A DNA stretch of 64,000 nucleotides from Cloeon dipterum (taxonomy: Eukaryota > Arthropoda > Insecta > Ephemeroptera > Baetidae): the NCBI RefSeq assembly GCF_949628265.1, contig NC_088790.1:17612545-17676544 (forward strand), read 5' to 3'. The notes under the pieces were generated by a model. The model saw only the letters and a list, made by a program, of their open reading frames with translations, ran no database searches and had not been told where the DNA came from. Positions 12,237-27,200 of the stretch are shown here, in pieces; position 1 is the stretch's first letter; each line of letters starts with the position of its first letter. The position numbers and the translations under genes are program-made.

Positions 12237-15200
12237 CTTATCAGCTTCAAATAAAGCTTTTCTCCTGTTACCTCGCACTATATATAGCAAGCGTCTCGAA
12301 TCAATGTGTTCAAAAGGACTACTACTGTCAAATAAATCGTGTTATGTCTTATCAAGTTTAAAGCAGCACTGAAAAACACAAAACATAGATGACGTTACAT
12401 AAATTGGTAGTTCCAGAATAATAACAGAGGAAACCTTACTGTTTTTAACTATCACCAGGTGCTATTCCAAAATATTTTTGCCAGAACACGCATATCATGT
12501 GATGACTCTTCATTTTCAAAACAAGTGATCTGCATAATATCGAAATACTGAAAATATCATGGCAGGCGTCGACAATATTTTACATTCAGCGTCGCTCTTG
12601 CTTATTGTTAATACAAACATTTCCCTGGGGTGTACTTGTACATGCAGCGAGGGAGTGAATGGGAGAAAATATAGTAGTTCAACCCTTTCACTATGCACGT
12701 TTATGGAAGCAGCAAGGGCAGAAAAAGGTCTTGCTCACCGAAGGGAAGGCCTTTCTTGCGAAGCAGAACTCAGGCCTCTTGCAAAATTTACTTTAGATGA
12801 AAACCTCTAATATGCGGCTCTTCACGTGAAATGAGACATTTATTTCGTCTGACTTTCCAAGTTTGCACTACTTTTCCTCTTTGCATAGGATGGATAAAAG
12901 CTGCTAATAATCCGTAGCAGAAAGTTGCCTTTGAAATTACGCCCTGTTATTGCGCCGCGGTGAGTAATTAAAAAACAAGTCTGCCGTCACAGTGAGGAGC
13001 GTGGTGCGTTGCTTTTCTTGTAGGAAATTTCCATCTTGTCGCCTCAGCTTTTGCGGCGCGTCACTCCTGCTTTTATTCCGCTGGCGCAATTTCTATGCAA
13101 ATCCCCGGCACAGGACCCGGCTACTTTTTGACTCTCGCTCCAGCCGAGAGCTGTTCAAGCCGAAACAAGTGTGTCGAAAATGGGCTCAGAGTAAGGGATA
13201 AGTCGATTTGAAACCGTTTCGTCCGGAATTCCATCAACCGACGTTTTGAGAGGAGATGAAAACAACCCACCAAAGTAATCCATCCGCTTTAAGCTCGACG
13301 TAAAGAGTAGCCAACTGGCAACACGCGAAACAGTCGCAATTCCTCGTCGCATTATTAATGAAGAGCAGCTCCATTCATAAATTTCAATCTTTCGCTCTTT
13401 ATTTTTTCAACATGCCTCTAGATGGACTTTTGGACCATAAATTACGCCCCAGTCTTAAAATTTTCATGTAACGTATGTCTTGTGCGCAGAATAAAAAATT
13501 AATGCAATTTTGCAATAAAAAGTTTATTTTCTCACTTCACTTGGAAGTGTCTGCCTGGTTCAGCGGATTTCCCCAAGCAGAAGTGGCAATCAAGGCAAAC
13601 ATGCAAATTACCACCAACCTGCTGAAGCTGAAAAGCCTTTCCTCGCCTCATTTGCCACCTTTGTCCTCATTTTCCGGCTGCGAAATTCTCTTTCTCTCAC
13701 TCAGCGGAAAGGTAGCTTGCACATTCCCCCAAATGAATGTGGATACTCTCGGTCTATTGGAAGCAGCAGGTCATCCCTCTTTAAAAACAGGCAGAGATTT
13801 TATTCTGAAAATGGAAATTTTTTAAATTTTTAGATATTTGGTTATTCACTGCGGGCTTGGTCCCACACAGCCACCATCCACTAGGAGCCGCGACTGATAT
13901 GAATTTCATCCTAAAATGCATTTTTTATTGTTTTAACCTCTGCTGAGCACATCCTGTGGGCTATATGAGCTCACCGGGTTCCAAGAACACCACCGAGCGG
14001 AAAACATGGAGCCCCAGTGACCGCAGTGGAGCTTGGGCCTAATGTGGCCATCTTTTCACCTTCGCACCGAGGTCTTTGATTAACACGACAGACATTTGTC
14101 CCTAACGCCGCTGGAAAGGTGCGAAAATCAGCAAGTGGCGAGTCGGCGCCAGCGCGCCTCCCAGCCTGCTGAGCTATTTGAGCATTTGGGGTCACTAAAT
14201 TAAACACCTTTTACCATCTCTGACATTGGGCAGTCAGTATTAGATCCCTGAACTCCACAAATATCTCCCATTGAATTTGTCCAGCATTGTGTGAATGTAA
14301 AATTAATGTAACAAGAAGTATTATATTGCAAAAGAAATTGTTCGAAAAAAACCAACCAGGGAGTCGATGGTTTCAACTTGTCATTAATAATGTTAAAAAT
14401 GTAGAGCTATTTTTCCAATGAAATCAATAGTAATCATAATATATTTCAAAATGAAAAATACCTCAAAATACAGTGTACAATTTTTTTAATAAATAACAGA
14501 AAATTTGATACTTTGCCAGCCCACATGTCTTGCAGTATAAGAAATCCCAGTTAATTTGCTAACGTTGTGAAATCCTAGACTTTAGAGAACCGTGCAAGAC
14601 TTACGGGGCAGCTTGCGGAGCAATAAAAAAGACATTGCAGTCCACAAAGAGAGATAGCGGTGCTGAAAACGCGTGCTCCATTCCATATCTGGTGTTGATG
14701 AAACGACTTCCACCGTCGGCAATTTAGAATGACGCGCTGGCAATTTTTCAGCTGCATCCATCGCTGGCTGCGAGCAGCAAGCCGCGAGCTCTAATTTAGG
14801 CAGTGATTAAACGACTTCCTTCCTCTCGTCTGCGCTCGCAGCCGGACACGCAATTTGGCGAAATTGCGCTTGGCGCGCGCGTCTCTACTGCGATCGACGG
14901 CGCTGCGAGGTTATCGAGCTCTCGCCGCGCTTAACCGGCCGTAGCGGGGGATGGCAGAGGCAGTTTGCCGTCAGGAGCGACCCTATTCCCAGCACGTGCA
15001 CACGCAAAAACCGGCGCCTAATTTGACAAAATGGGCCTTTAGCAGCGCGATCGTGATGATCATCTCCGTGTGAGCAGAACAAATAGCCCCGCACTTGGTG
15101 CTCTGTCTTTCATGACCTCTCTGTTGAAATTGATTTTCAAGACTGACGGTGGAACCAATAAACGTCGAGCTGACGATTCTCAGAATTACATCGAAAACGC

Positions 15201-18200
15201 CTTTTGATCTTTTCAAATAATGTTTGTCATAGCCATATGGCGAAAATAAATCATATATTTATTTTAATAAAATCAGAAATGTCCCTGTTTTGAACCAAAA
15301 ATAAGGCAATTCTGGAGTACGGAAAATAATTTGGTAAACTTTGGGTCTTGAAACATTGCATTTTCGTGAGAAAATATAGTTATAAGTTTTAAGTTATTTT
15401 AAACAAAACAAAATTTTAGTGCCAGATTGCCAAAAATTGGTTGTTCTAAAATTCTGTGAAATGACTTTTAAGCAGTGAAAATAATTAGCCTTAATTACCT
15501 CAAAGTATACAGCTAGATGCCAAATAATGGTTTGAATTTATTTCGTTCTCAATAGAGACACTCTACTTGTATGTATTGTATTATATTTACTATACACAAA
15601 ATTATTCTTTTTGCTGAATCTTTCTTCTTATGTATAGTTGTCACAGTGGCGAAAAAATCAACTTTTTTTCTATAAACGGCTATTTTAGGTTTTAGGAAGT
15701 AAATATAAATGCGATTAAATGCTTAAATATATGTAACAATAATTTTCAACTTTTTGGCATAAAAAACCAATTCCTTTAATAAAGTCTCGCGCGAATTTCT
15801 ATCCCATCTTGGCTGCAACGAACACTTTCCCTAGCAACCTTTGTCAATTATACTCGCTAGACTAATTTGGGGGGGGGGCGCAGTGTTCCATGAACCGAGT
15901 GCTCTCAACATTCAGCATTACAATTTCTAGCAAGAGACAAGAAACAATTTACGTACAGTTCTTATTGGAGAAGATTCTACCGTCTTTGTAAGCAGAGCAG
16001 AGTTTGAGCGTCGGAGTACGAATTCCATCTTTGATCAGCCATTCTGTTTGATGATTCAGGCGCGCAGAGTGCAAATTATTTGTTGAGCCACCCCATATTC
16101 CACCCGCTAACACCAATTGTCAGCAATTTCGCCCAGTCGAGACGCGTGTGCGAGCGCAGCAGCTTTTGACTGGGCTCCTTTCGTGCGGAACTGCTTGCCG
16201 TCTTTGTTTTGTTTCAATAGCTTCGTATTCGTGAGACTTACCATAATTTCCATTTTCGCTGGAAGGCAAGAGGAAAACGAATTGCTTCTGCATCTCTGCA
16301 AATTAAAATCAATCCACACGAGTCAGGAGCAAACAAATATTATACATGCGGGATTAGATCTTTTTGCTGAGGTCGATTTTAGCTCCCACGGGCGCGGCGA
16401 AGGAGCTCTTTAATTAAGTCATAATGGAACACGACTCTGCCTTTTACGACCAAGCAAAATCTCATCCCCCGTATCGTTGGCCAAATCCCGTCGGGGGGTG
16501 ATGAGCGCTTTTCATCGCCTGCAGAAAGTGAATTAGTGACGGTATCTCCAGACAGCCATTTTTATTTCTGCTACTAAACAAGCTCTAAATTTTAAATTGT
16601 TGCTGATTTCAAATAGCCAGCCGTCTTTTTTAAATGAAATGTGCATCACCGTGAGATGTTTTCTCTTGTGTAAATTTTGTTGCGAAGAGTAAAACTGGTG
16701 AGGAATTAACAAAATTTATCCTTGCGTGGCTGTGCACTCTCTCTTTGTTTACTGAGTTGCCTCAAAAGGGGCTTGTTTAATTAAGTTCTGTGTGCACATG
16801 TGCGTTCGCGCTCCAGCACACATGAAATCTGCAGAGCTCTGGCCCGCGCACGCTGGCCAATGACCGCGATTATGGGTTAACCACATTCAGGAGCAGCCTA
16901 GTAACTAACAAACAATTCTGTTCTCTGGCCCACTACAAGATCTTAATTACGACTTTAAGAATTAATCAGCATGTGATGACATACTAGCTCATTAAACTAA
17001 TTATTGGCTTAAAAATTTATTCGTAATTTGCGTAATTTTGCGTATTCCATAGTAAAATCATTAAAATATCTTGACAAAAAAGCTCTCATTGGAAAGCTCC
17101 ATAAATTTCATCTAAATGCTTTGAGCTTTGACATTGTACGACCCATCATATTTAATAATTATTGAGATTTTAAACGTATTAAAAATGTGCAAAAGTTAGC
17201 AAAACCCCTTGTTATTCAAAGCTCAAATTTGCTGTCCAAACTATTTAAAAAATGTGATAATTAAGCACAAGTCCTAGAACCGATTATTATTTATTTTGTA
17301 ACTGGACTGCTCATTTTGTGGTAAATTAATTCAAGAGCACGTACATTTATTTACATTTTACGCATTCATCAAGTTGCTCTTCCTATTCAGAACGGAAAGT
17401 AATTTTCTGATGAAGGCTTGGAATGAGCTGTGTTTCACTGAGAGCGACTGTGAGCGAACATGATATTATAGAACACCAGCAGCTCTGTTTGGATTTTACG
17501 TTTGAGCAGCTTACAACTAGTGGCGTAGTTGCATTTGCTGTAGGAAAAGTGGGTTTGCATTAATGTGTATGGGATTCAAGTTGCAAGTGTTGTGGCGGTT
17601 CATCCCCGATGCGATTAATTAATCCAACGCAAGCCGCTCAGCGATAATGAATGGTCGCTCACTGTAGTGGTATTATCGTTGATATAGACACGTGCGCACT
17701 TAAAAGCCGGCATTTTGCTGCGCAAATTTGAAATTCGAGCAAATTCGAGTTTGCATACGAGGATTAATGTAGTGTTCAGAATTTGATACTTTCCGCCTGT
17801 GGGGTAAACAGACCCTGCCATAATTAATGCTCATATCATCCTGGAAAATAAAACAAAGTGTCGGATTTTAAATTAAAGTATATCATTGTTTCTAAATAAG
17901 ACAGTCTTCCTACACATGTTAAAGAGAAATGAAAACCATATATACATCAGGATATATTCCAAATCAACAACACTACGTACTATTTTTAACAGTGCGCATA
18001 CTTTAAATTTATTACGATTCAAAAAAGTTAAGTAACATGAAAAACTATGAATTTGGGTCTTGGTCTGACGCAAACTGAAATAATCTAGGGATGGGAAAAA
18101 TATTTTTTAATGGTATGTACATTTTTATAACAAAAAATTTCTGACTTTTGAAGATGAAGATTATACTGGGAAATAAATTTCCTTCAGGAACGGTGATAAA

Positions 18201-21200
18201 AAATTATATATAAAAACTAATGTAGCCTTCATGAAAACCTCCCGTCCATAATCCTGATATACTAATTCAACACTCTATCTTCATAGATGCACTTGAGCCG
18301 TGTTTGCAACTTTATTAAAGTAATATTTTTCTCGTTTATGAAAGAGACACTGACAAAACACACACTTCACTGAACTTTACCTGAATGCACGGCTTTGTAG
18401 TTTTCTTGTTGCTTCCAAGTTGCGGATGCGGGTGAATGAAAGCATCCAAAGTTTTCTCCTTCTCTAAAGGTGCGGGTCCTTTAATCCAACGACGAATGCG
18501 TCAAAGAGTGTTAGTGCCCCGCCGTCCGTCTATTCTTTGCAGACTTGAACTTCAAATAAGCTTAGTTCGGGCTTATGTACTTATCTAGACTCTTAAATAG
18601 AGAGAAAACCGGATTCGCTACGAAACACTGATATTTTTAATTTCAATCCCCAATTTAGCGGGCAACCATTAGAAAGTTTTTTGTATCTAGAAAAATAGCA
18701 AAAATTGGGATTACTTGATTAAGGAGCAAAATTGTAATTGATAAATTTTGTGTAAAACATTTTAAATAAGTTAATAGCGCACAAAGCAAGTCACCATTTT
18801 TTTATTTTATCTCGTTTTACTTTCGATAATCGCTGACACATTTGACCCTTGGCATCATTGAGCGACGTGACTCCCAAACGAAATAGCGACGAAGTCAAAG
18901 TTATTTCCTGTGCAGTAAAAAGTCCTATTGCATCAAGCCTACTCGCCTCGCTGAATGTGATCTATTTTAAGAAACGCAGAGTAGATCAATGATTTCGCCC
19001 GGCGTTGGACCTTATCTCTAAATGGAAAAAGGCTTATGTGCCGCAGGTAATCCTTCCGTTAGCTCTATACTGTTGCCGGGATTGAAATTGCGTTTGTTTT
19101 CTGCAAAAAATTCGGCAGAGCCACTGCCGCATCGTGCGTGTCGCAATTTCAAGCAGATTATCCCTGGATTAACAGAGCCAATCACGATTCCCCGCCGGAA
19201 TTATGTGAAACGATCGCCGTGGTGGGATAAAAGCTGATTGAATGCTATTCTATAAGAGCGAGCAGGAAGTAAGAAATCACATTTAGTTATGCGAGAATTT
19301 GAAGTTGTTTTTGTAGAAATGCAAAGTGACCGCGAACTGGGACATTATAACAAAATTAAATTTCATTTTTAAAATTTGGCGAGTCGTCTGACCTATCTGC
19401 ACAGTGCTCAATGCAAATTTCCCGTGCATATCATTACAACAATGCACACATTTCATTGCTTGCAAGTGCATAGACTATGGAGATTGCATTGATTATTGCA
19501 CCAGTTCTCCAGTCGACTCGAATAATTGTTTTGGACTGAAAACACCACGGAGAAGATGAGACGTCCCTTTGTTTCGCCCTCGCCCGCTGCCTCGGTATAT
19601 GCAACCAGGTCAAACAGATGAGCAGCTATAGCAGGCTTCTGCTCGGCTGCATTCCGCTCGGCTCAGGGCCCACAACAACACACTGAAATCGATTTCCTTC
19701 ATCAACTCGCTTTTTATTCCTTTTTGGTCTCTGCATTCCATGCTTAACAAATCAAGCTGATCCTAGCCAGTCCGTTAACTCTTCTGCCAACAAGCAAATT
19801 ATACGCTTCGCGAGGCTTGCAATTCGGAGAAAAAATAAACAATCAAGTATTTGAAACTCAATGAAAAAGAAACAAATTTGATTGAAAAATCTATTATTCA
19901 TTTAATTTTAGTTACGATAAGGTACGATGTTAGGAGGAATTATTTCGAAAAAGTTTGAGAATTTCATTTTCACCTTTTATTTGCCTCTTACGGACGAAAA
20001 GCAGGTAGGGCCTATTTTCGCTTTACTGATTTCCACCGCTCATCTTTGGCGGGCGAAACGTTCCGCCCAAGAGCACTTCGTGACAAGCGGCAAGGGTCCT
20101 CAAGTGCGGGGGAAAACTTTGAAACTGCCATCCGCGTGGGAGAAACAATAACCATTTGTTTTTTCCTAATGACGACGCAATTACATGCGCGTAAAACGCT
20201 CGTGATGGCTGCAACGCTGAATCAAAGCAGCGTTTCTGCGTTCTACTGGAAATTGCACACCTGAGAACAATTGAGTACTTGAGAACGCAGTTATCAAGGC
20301 GCAGATTAACGTTCAGCTCAATTTCTAGGCATTAGACGAAGAGTTGTCTTGTGCTACAACTCGTCTCATATTATTTAAACAAGTTGGAAAATGTTTAACA
20401 CATTTAAATTTCTAAGAAGGAAAAATGCTTTACAGTACAATTTTTAACTAGAAAAAGTTTAAAAATGTACATTGAATTTTTATCATCGAATCTTTTTGCG
20501 TGGGCAATTTAAATAGTGAAAAATTAGGCATTCCCATCCACATGCTATAGGTAAAATCACCCAAGCAGAAAACCTTTGAATAAAGTTTCTCTGCTAAATC
20601 GTACTTAATTTTTTTACACAAGGCTGTTCAGATTCAATACCTCATCGTTTACATCTGATTCATTTAACGAGGAAACTATTTTTAGAAATAGAGTGAAGAC
20701 GCAAAGGCTAAATTTAATGTGTCTCATTTGATTTTAACATCACTAACCAATCTAATTTTCCAAGAAGAGAAGATGTTGTGTAGGCAAATTTCTACTGAAA
20801 AATCACACAAATTTTGCTTAACATGACGTTTTCAATTTGAATTTGCTTTGTTTCAGCATTTACAAACAAATTGAAGGAGCTCAGCGCGGATATGTGTCGG
20901 TGTCCTGCGGCGTCGCTTTGAAAGTTCAAAGGTGAGTGAGGTACATCTCGCTCTTGTCAGCTCTATCTAAGACTTGTTGGTTTGACTCCAATTTTCTCGC
21001 GCCGCCTGCTCTTCTCCACTCTCGCTTTCCCAACAATCGAGTTTGCCGCCTTGAATTCGATTTGCCGCTGGTGGCGAGACCATTTTTTTGGAGCAATTTC
21101 GCTCTTTTCCGTGTAAGTGACGCTTAATGCGAACCTTAAACCTCTTTGTAAAATTAAAATATTGTGTTGCAATTTCAGTGCAGAGTGGAAATAGTTGAGT

Positions 21201-24200
21201 GCTAAAAAGAAAAAAGGAATACAGAACAAACTTTTGCTTCCATATTGAAATTAAGGTGCTCTCGAGAAACTATGTTAAACCAGTCTACCGAAAGCGAATC
21301 AATCATTCTTTTTTTTATGTCAAGTGTCAGCCCAAGAGTCAAAAAGCTGGGAAACGCTCGTCATTACAAGTTTTCTCGGCGGAAACTTTCATATCGCAGC
21401 AAGCGGTGGGAGTTCGAAGAAAACGGGGAGCAGGTGTATCCAGGATAAATTGATTTCTGATGTCGCCCAAATAGTCGAGATGCGAAATGGGGGTGACGAA
21501 CAAGGTGGTTATGCAAGTTGATCCGACGTGGGGCAAAAGCTATTTACCGCCCGGCGCGCGAGATGGCTGCCTAAGAGGATTGCTCGTAATAGCAAGAAAA
21601 TCGCTAGAGAAATTGAACTGCGTCTCCCCTCTTTGCATAATGGAGGAAATAGATTTTTTCCTGCTTCAAACTAATTGTGAAAGAAAGCGTCTATTGCGCA
21701 CTACTTCAACATTGTTGCAGGAAGCTGCATGAAGTTAAATTATTATAAGCATACATGAAAGCAAGCTGAAGCTTAAAAATTGTTTTGCAAGGATGATTGC
21801 TTCCATGGCAACACGGCAGGCAAAACTGATGTAGCCGCAAGAAAATCCTGCTTACAAACTTGCCAAAACTTACTTGCCGGTTCTGTTGAATTGATTCGAT
21901 GGAGGGTATCAACGTGAACCCACAGTTAAATCTTAATATTTATTAATTAGAATCACAAACAAAATGCGGAAACTAATATAATAGGGAATCTCAGAAAAAA
22001 ACTTTACTTAGAGAAAACTTAAAATTTCCCTAACAACCAATTAAAATGGTGACAAAGTGTGATTAAAAAAATTAAATTTTAATAAATAGTGCTCTCTTCT
22101 TTGTTTAAACACACTTTGAAAGTAAATCCATCCATTTGCTTAAGGATAAAAATACTCGTATATTCTATTAAAATCGATCAAAGCAATGAATATCGTGCTC
22201 CTCAAGTGATTTTTTATCGTGGCAGTGCTAAATTTCCCTCTCAAAAGGAGTTGGGCGACTCTCAAGTGCACCGAGCGAAAGGAGACAAATTTTTCACCGT
22301 AGCAACGGTCGCAATTGCTTGGGCGTGGATTGCAAAATCCAAGGGAATCCAATCTGTCGCTACGTGAGGCCGGTCACTCTTGATCCAGAGGCAAACTCGA
22401 TTTTTGCCGCCCCGAGTGCTTTCAATTTCCCCTGTGGAGCAAATGCAACCGAGCCTGCTGGCGATCTGCTGACCACGCCACATTTCTTCAAAGGCGGGCA
22501 ACCCTCCAGGAAAAAATGGAGCGATCTCTCACTGTCCAGCTTTCTACTTCGGGTTCCAGTGCCGACGAACAGGAATATGCCGACCTGGACATTTTCCATA
22601 CTGCATCCATTTTTCTGTCGCGTCGCAATCACATCTCCTCTTTTCTCGGATTACGAGCTATAGTCATTGAGCCGGACAAATCGAGCTGAATCCAAGCTTT
22701 CTCGACTACTGTGCTTATAATTTACGAGTTTTTGGTATGAATTATTATCTGCCTACAGGAATTACATCAAATACTTCAATAAATACCTGGGATGTAGCAG
22801 GAATAAAGGGCTTTACAGTAATAAAAAGCTTCATGTTAGGGCATTGCTTAGGGACTCAAAGTTATCATAATAATTATCAAGCCCTATTCTATTGTTAATG
22901 GTTAACGCACTTTTAATTATAATCCGTCCCCAAAATAGTTAGGTCTATGATTGGCCACTTTTTTGACATACAGTCAACCCAGCATAATCCCTTTTTGGGG
23001 CTTACTAGTTATAGTTAATCAATCGTTTCTCATGTTTAATGCTACAGTTAAGTTTTATCACTTCACTCTGCTATTAAGGAGCATTTTGAAAATCCCTTAT
23101 CTTGAGAGCAAAAATGAGGATATATATATTATTATTGCTGCTGCTGCTATAAAAGCAACGGCCTTATTTCAAGCAATTAAAACCACGCCACCCGATCGTA
23201 ACTTTCTCGAAGTAGCGAAAATAAAACACCATATATATAAGAAAATCGTTTGGTTTCTGCCGTCGAGCATGCTTTGTAAAGAGAGTAATAAAAAGGCGGT
23301 TAGCGGAGCCGCTGGCGTGATGTTGAGCATTTCCCAACTAAAGCAAACCACACTGACTGATATAAGAGTTTTTGCACCAAAATGCCACGGCTCTAGTATC
23401 AAGACGAGTGAGAAAAAGCGCTTTCGGTCTGCTCAGCCGGAAAACGACTGTGTGCGTGCCAATGCCGAGATATGCAACCGGTTGGGCCGACGTGTTGTGC
23501 CGGCTGCATAGCTCCGCCGCTGGCAGGGGCTCTATCATTTCTCTCCCTCCCCTCGCGGCTGGAATGTCGCGGCAGTTGCCGACTGCCGACGCTCGACAGA
23601 CGACGCAAAATGAGGATGAGAGGGAAAATCATCGTTTCGTCGTTAGGCGCCCGCCCGCCCGCAGGTGGCCTCCAAATGGTGCAAAAAGTTGATCCGCTCG
23701 CTCGTAGCTCACAACGTCAACACGCGTGCGACTGTCTTTTTTGGCTCGTTTTTGATGAAAAAGGGTTCATCTCATTTCTTGCCGCGAGTCCCCTCAAAAT
23801 TGATTCACAAAAGAGATCTCTATTTACAGTTGGATGTCACTCTCAGAAAGCAATTTTCTTGAAATAATCCTCCTCAATAAAAATTCCAGGGTAGGGGTAG
23901 TACCAAGATGCCCCTAACCTGAGAATAGCTGGCCTTTAAGGTGATCAAACAATGTTACAGTAGCATAATTTGTAAATTTATTTGTTAGTATGAATAGTTA
24001 AAAATATTTATTAAACCAATTTTTTCATTTGTAAATTTAATATAAATTTTAGAACGTTCTAGGAACCAGTAGCTTTTTTAAATATCAAATAAATCATGTA
24101 ACTTCTAGAAACGATTTAAAATGATTGGAAGTTGCAAAAACGGTTTGCATAGTGTTGACTTAAATTAAGAACGATTATTCAGGTTCACAGCGACATTATT

Positions 24201-27200
24201 TGCATTCGCTGTTTGCCTGATGAAAAGCAAACAAAGAGCCAGATAAGAGGAATCGATTATTTTGCCATTGCCAGTCGATATCCAGCAAAATAAACAGTTT
24301 TTCGAGAGTGGAGTACTCAAAGGTGTTGCCTCAGGCGGCGAGTGTGTGTCTTCAGCTGCGTGTTTCGCACCTTTGCGCTCGCCACCACTGCGGGCCTTGT
24401 TTGCATTGCTCCAGAAACGCAAGCCCACGTACAACCTCAACGGCTCCTTTCAACTTTCCTCAAGGCGAGCACACGCTTCAGGTGCGAAAAAAGAAAAGCG
24501 CCCACTTTAGATTCCATGGCACACTGGCGGAACGTGTCTCCGATTGTGATTTCCCTGGCATTGTTGCAGTCCTTTTTAAAAACACCGCCCAGTCCACCGA
24601 TTCGATATTGCGAGTCTCAATGCGATCGTAAGAACTCGCTCATTCTCCCTCCGGCCTGGTGATTACTTTCTGCCGACGAGCAATAAAACTTGTTTATTCC
24701 GCGCGAAGCAATCGTAAAAAAGTCACATTCGTGCACGCTGCAATTGAAAGATGGGCGTGCTGTCGGGAAAACAGATGAGGGAACTTCCATTATCAGCCTG
24801 TGAGATGCTGCTTTTTGCTTCGTTCAAATTACTTAGATTCTATTTTCGTTTGGAGTCTACAGAAAATTTTACCAAACTCAATTAGGGTCTTTTCAAATAT
24901 AAGAGTAATTTTATTTATTTACTCTTTGAGTCAAATATGATTATTTTATTCTTTTCTGCCTCGTATCCATTTCGTCTCCGGCAAATAATTTATGAGTAAA
25001 TAAGAGTTGGCAGCATCAATTTTGCTCAGCCCGACACACATTCATCCTGTCTGCTTTTATGGTACTGCGCTGCTCTCAAGCCGTTCGGTCTTCCTCTCGG
25101 CGTTTACGCGAAACGAGATGGGATGGATGGATGGATTGCTGCTTGAGAGAGCGAGAGTCTCGTCCTGAAAGCGGTCGCGCACGAAATCCCCCAAAGACCC
25201 ACGTGGACATAGACTCGCGTTCGTTTGACATGGGGAAAAAGCAATTTGCGTCTCAAAATTCGCTCGTTCGTTTTCATTCGCACTTTCCCCCAAATATAAA
25301 TCGGTTGGGCACAACAATATAACACCCAATTTATTGTGTGCACGGGAAGAAAAGCAGCTCGTTTGATCGTCCATTGGTGAATATACGCCTTTCAAATTTC
25401 CCGCTATTTTTTTCTACTACAGTGGGATTTTGAATAAAAGTTTCCGAACGAATTCAAAGTGATCGCTTTTGAAAGGGCTCGTTTTTTTCAAATGAAACTC
25501 ATTTGCCGATCTGTCAGCATATATGGGCGCAATAGAGAAAAAGCAGGAAAGCCTGCGTCCTCCCATAACGCTCATAATGCCTGGGCCCGAGGCTTTGATG
25601 CCAAAGTCTACCTTGATTGATGGCATTGGACGCCAACAGCTAATCCTCTGTGTCCTCTTTTTTGCCACCAACAGACCGATTTTGATCAATTTTCCAGGAA
25701 TATGGACAATATTATTCAGTGATATGTTATTGGATAATGGTCTGATCCGAAAATCGAAATGAAAGTAAGCCTTCTCTACATGTTAACATCCGCTTAGAAA
25801 CTAAACCCTAGCATTTTTTTAATATGGAATAGCATTACAATAATAAATGGAGAGCATAAGCATGCCTATAAGTAATTATTTTATTTGTTGAATTAATTGT
25901 GGATTTTATTGAGGTTTAGCTAAAGGGAGGGATTTTACAATAAAAAATGGCTTTAGGAAATAATATATCGAATCTAAAGAGCCTTCTTGTTATTTTTTTT
26001 TTATTTTTTTTTTATTTTTTTTGTAATTTGTCATTCACTTCAAATTCTTTTTAACGCTATACGTGATAAAGGTCTGGCCGCATCCGCCGCGGTCACCGCC
26101 CGGTGCCTCGCTTTACGCCAGCTCGCAGCCGACCATCAATCAACGGCCCAAATTATAGGAAATTTAAATAATGTTGTTGTTTATGACTAAGGCTTAATTG
26201 GATTCATTTATAGAAGTAAAAAAGCTTTGAATTGTACCTGTCATTTTAACTTTTACCAAAAAAATCTAACTCAGCGTTAGCAAAAAATTCTCAAAGTTCC
26301 GATTTGTGTCACTTAATTTGCTGCTTTATTCATCTACCATGGAAAATTATAATTGAAAACTGCAAAGCAAACCCAACTGATGTTTTTGGGGCAACGGTAA
26401 ACTTTTATGGAAATAAATTGCCTTAGCTGAATGCGCATATAGCAAAGCAAACCACGCAAAAAATCAGACTCGTGTAGCAGGGAGAAGGGGAGCGATTGAT
26501 TTTCAATGCATAGAACGAGGGTGAAAAACGACTGCGGTTCTGTGTGAAAGGTTTTTTGTCACTGCCGGTCGTCCCTTTTCTACTCTCTGTCCAGTTTCTT
26601 ATTCAGGAAATAAATGTACGAAAAACGTGAAGGAAACTGAGAGTTGTCCTTGATTTATTTGCTGGATGCATGTCTCCAGCTGAGCAGGGAAAAAATCAGA
26701 GAATGCATTTATTTATTACAACCTATCGCGTTCAAAATTTGCTTAGTTTTGTGAGCTCAACATGAAATGAAATATGTTTAATGAATCACCAGTGGATTTT
26801 AAATATGATTTGTAAAACGTGTGGGAACTGCATCAAAAAATCCAAGCCATTAAGGGACCTCTCATCTTTATTTCACGTTTTCAGGAAACTATGGCAGCAG
26901 GCAGTAACGATAAACCGAGAGTACGTTTCGCTCTCTCTTCGAACATCTCAATTTTATGGATAGCGGAAAAATTTAACGAATCACATTGGCGTCGTCGTTT
27001 GCAGGGCTGATTTTTGATCTCGAATTTCAGGCTTGCTGATAAGGGTGCTCGTTAGTAATGTGTATCGTGTGGCAGTAAAACGCTGCGCGAGTCGTTACAG
27101 TTGGGCAAATTGCTGCGCGGCCGTAAACCACAGCAGTACCGCATCCCCTTTAACTGAGCTGGTGACCCGGCTGTTGTTTATTATTACGATTTCTTCCACA

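Noticed and set aside
22951..23511. 186-codon open frame on the plus strand
   Set aside because: Starts at TTG, has no recognisable domain, mixes AT-rich and GC-rich composition along its length and has no exon context. It fits a chance open frame.
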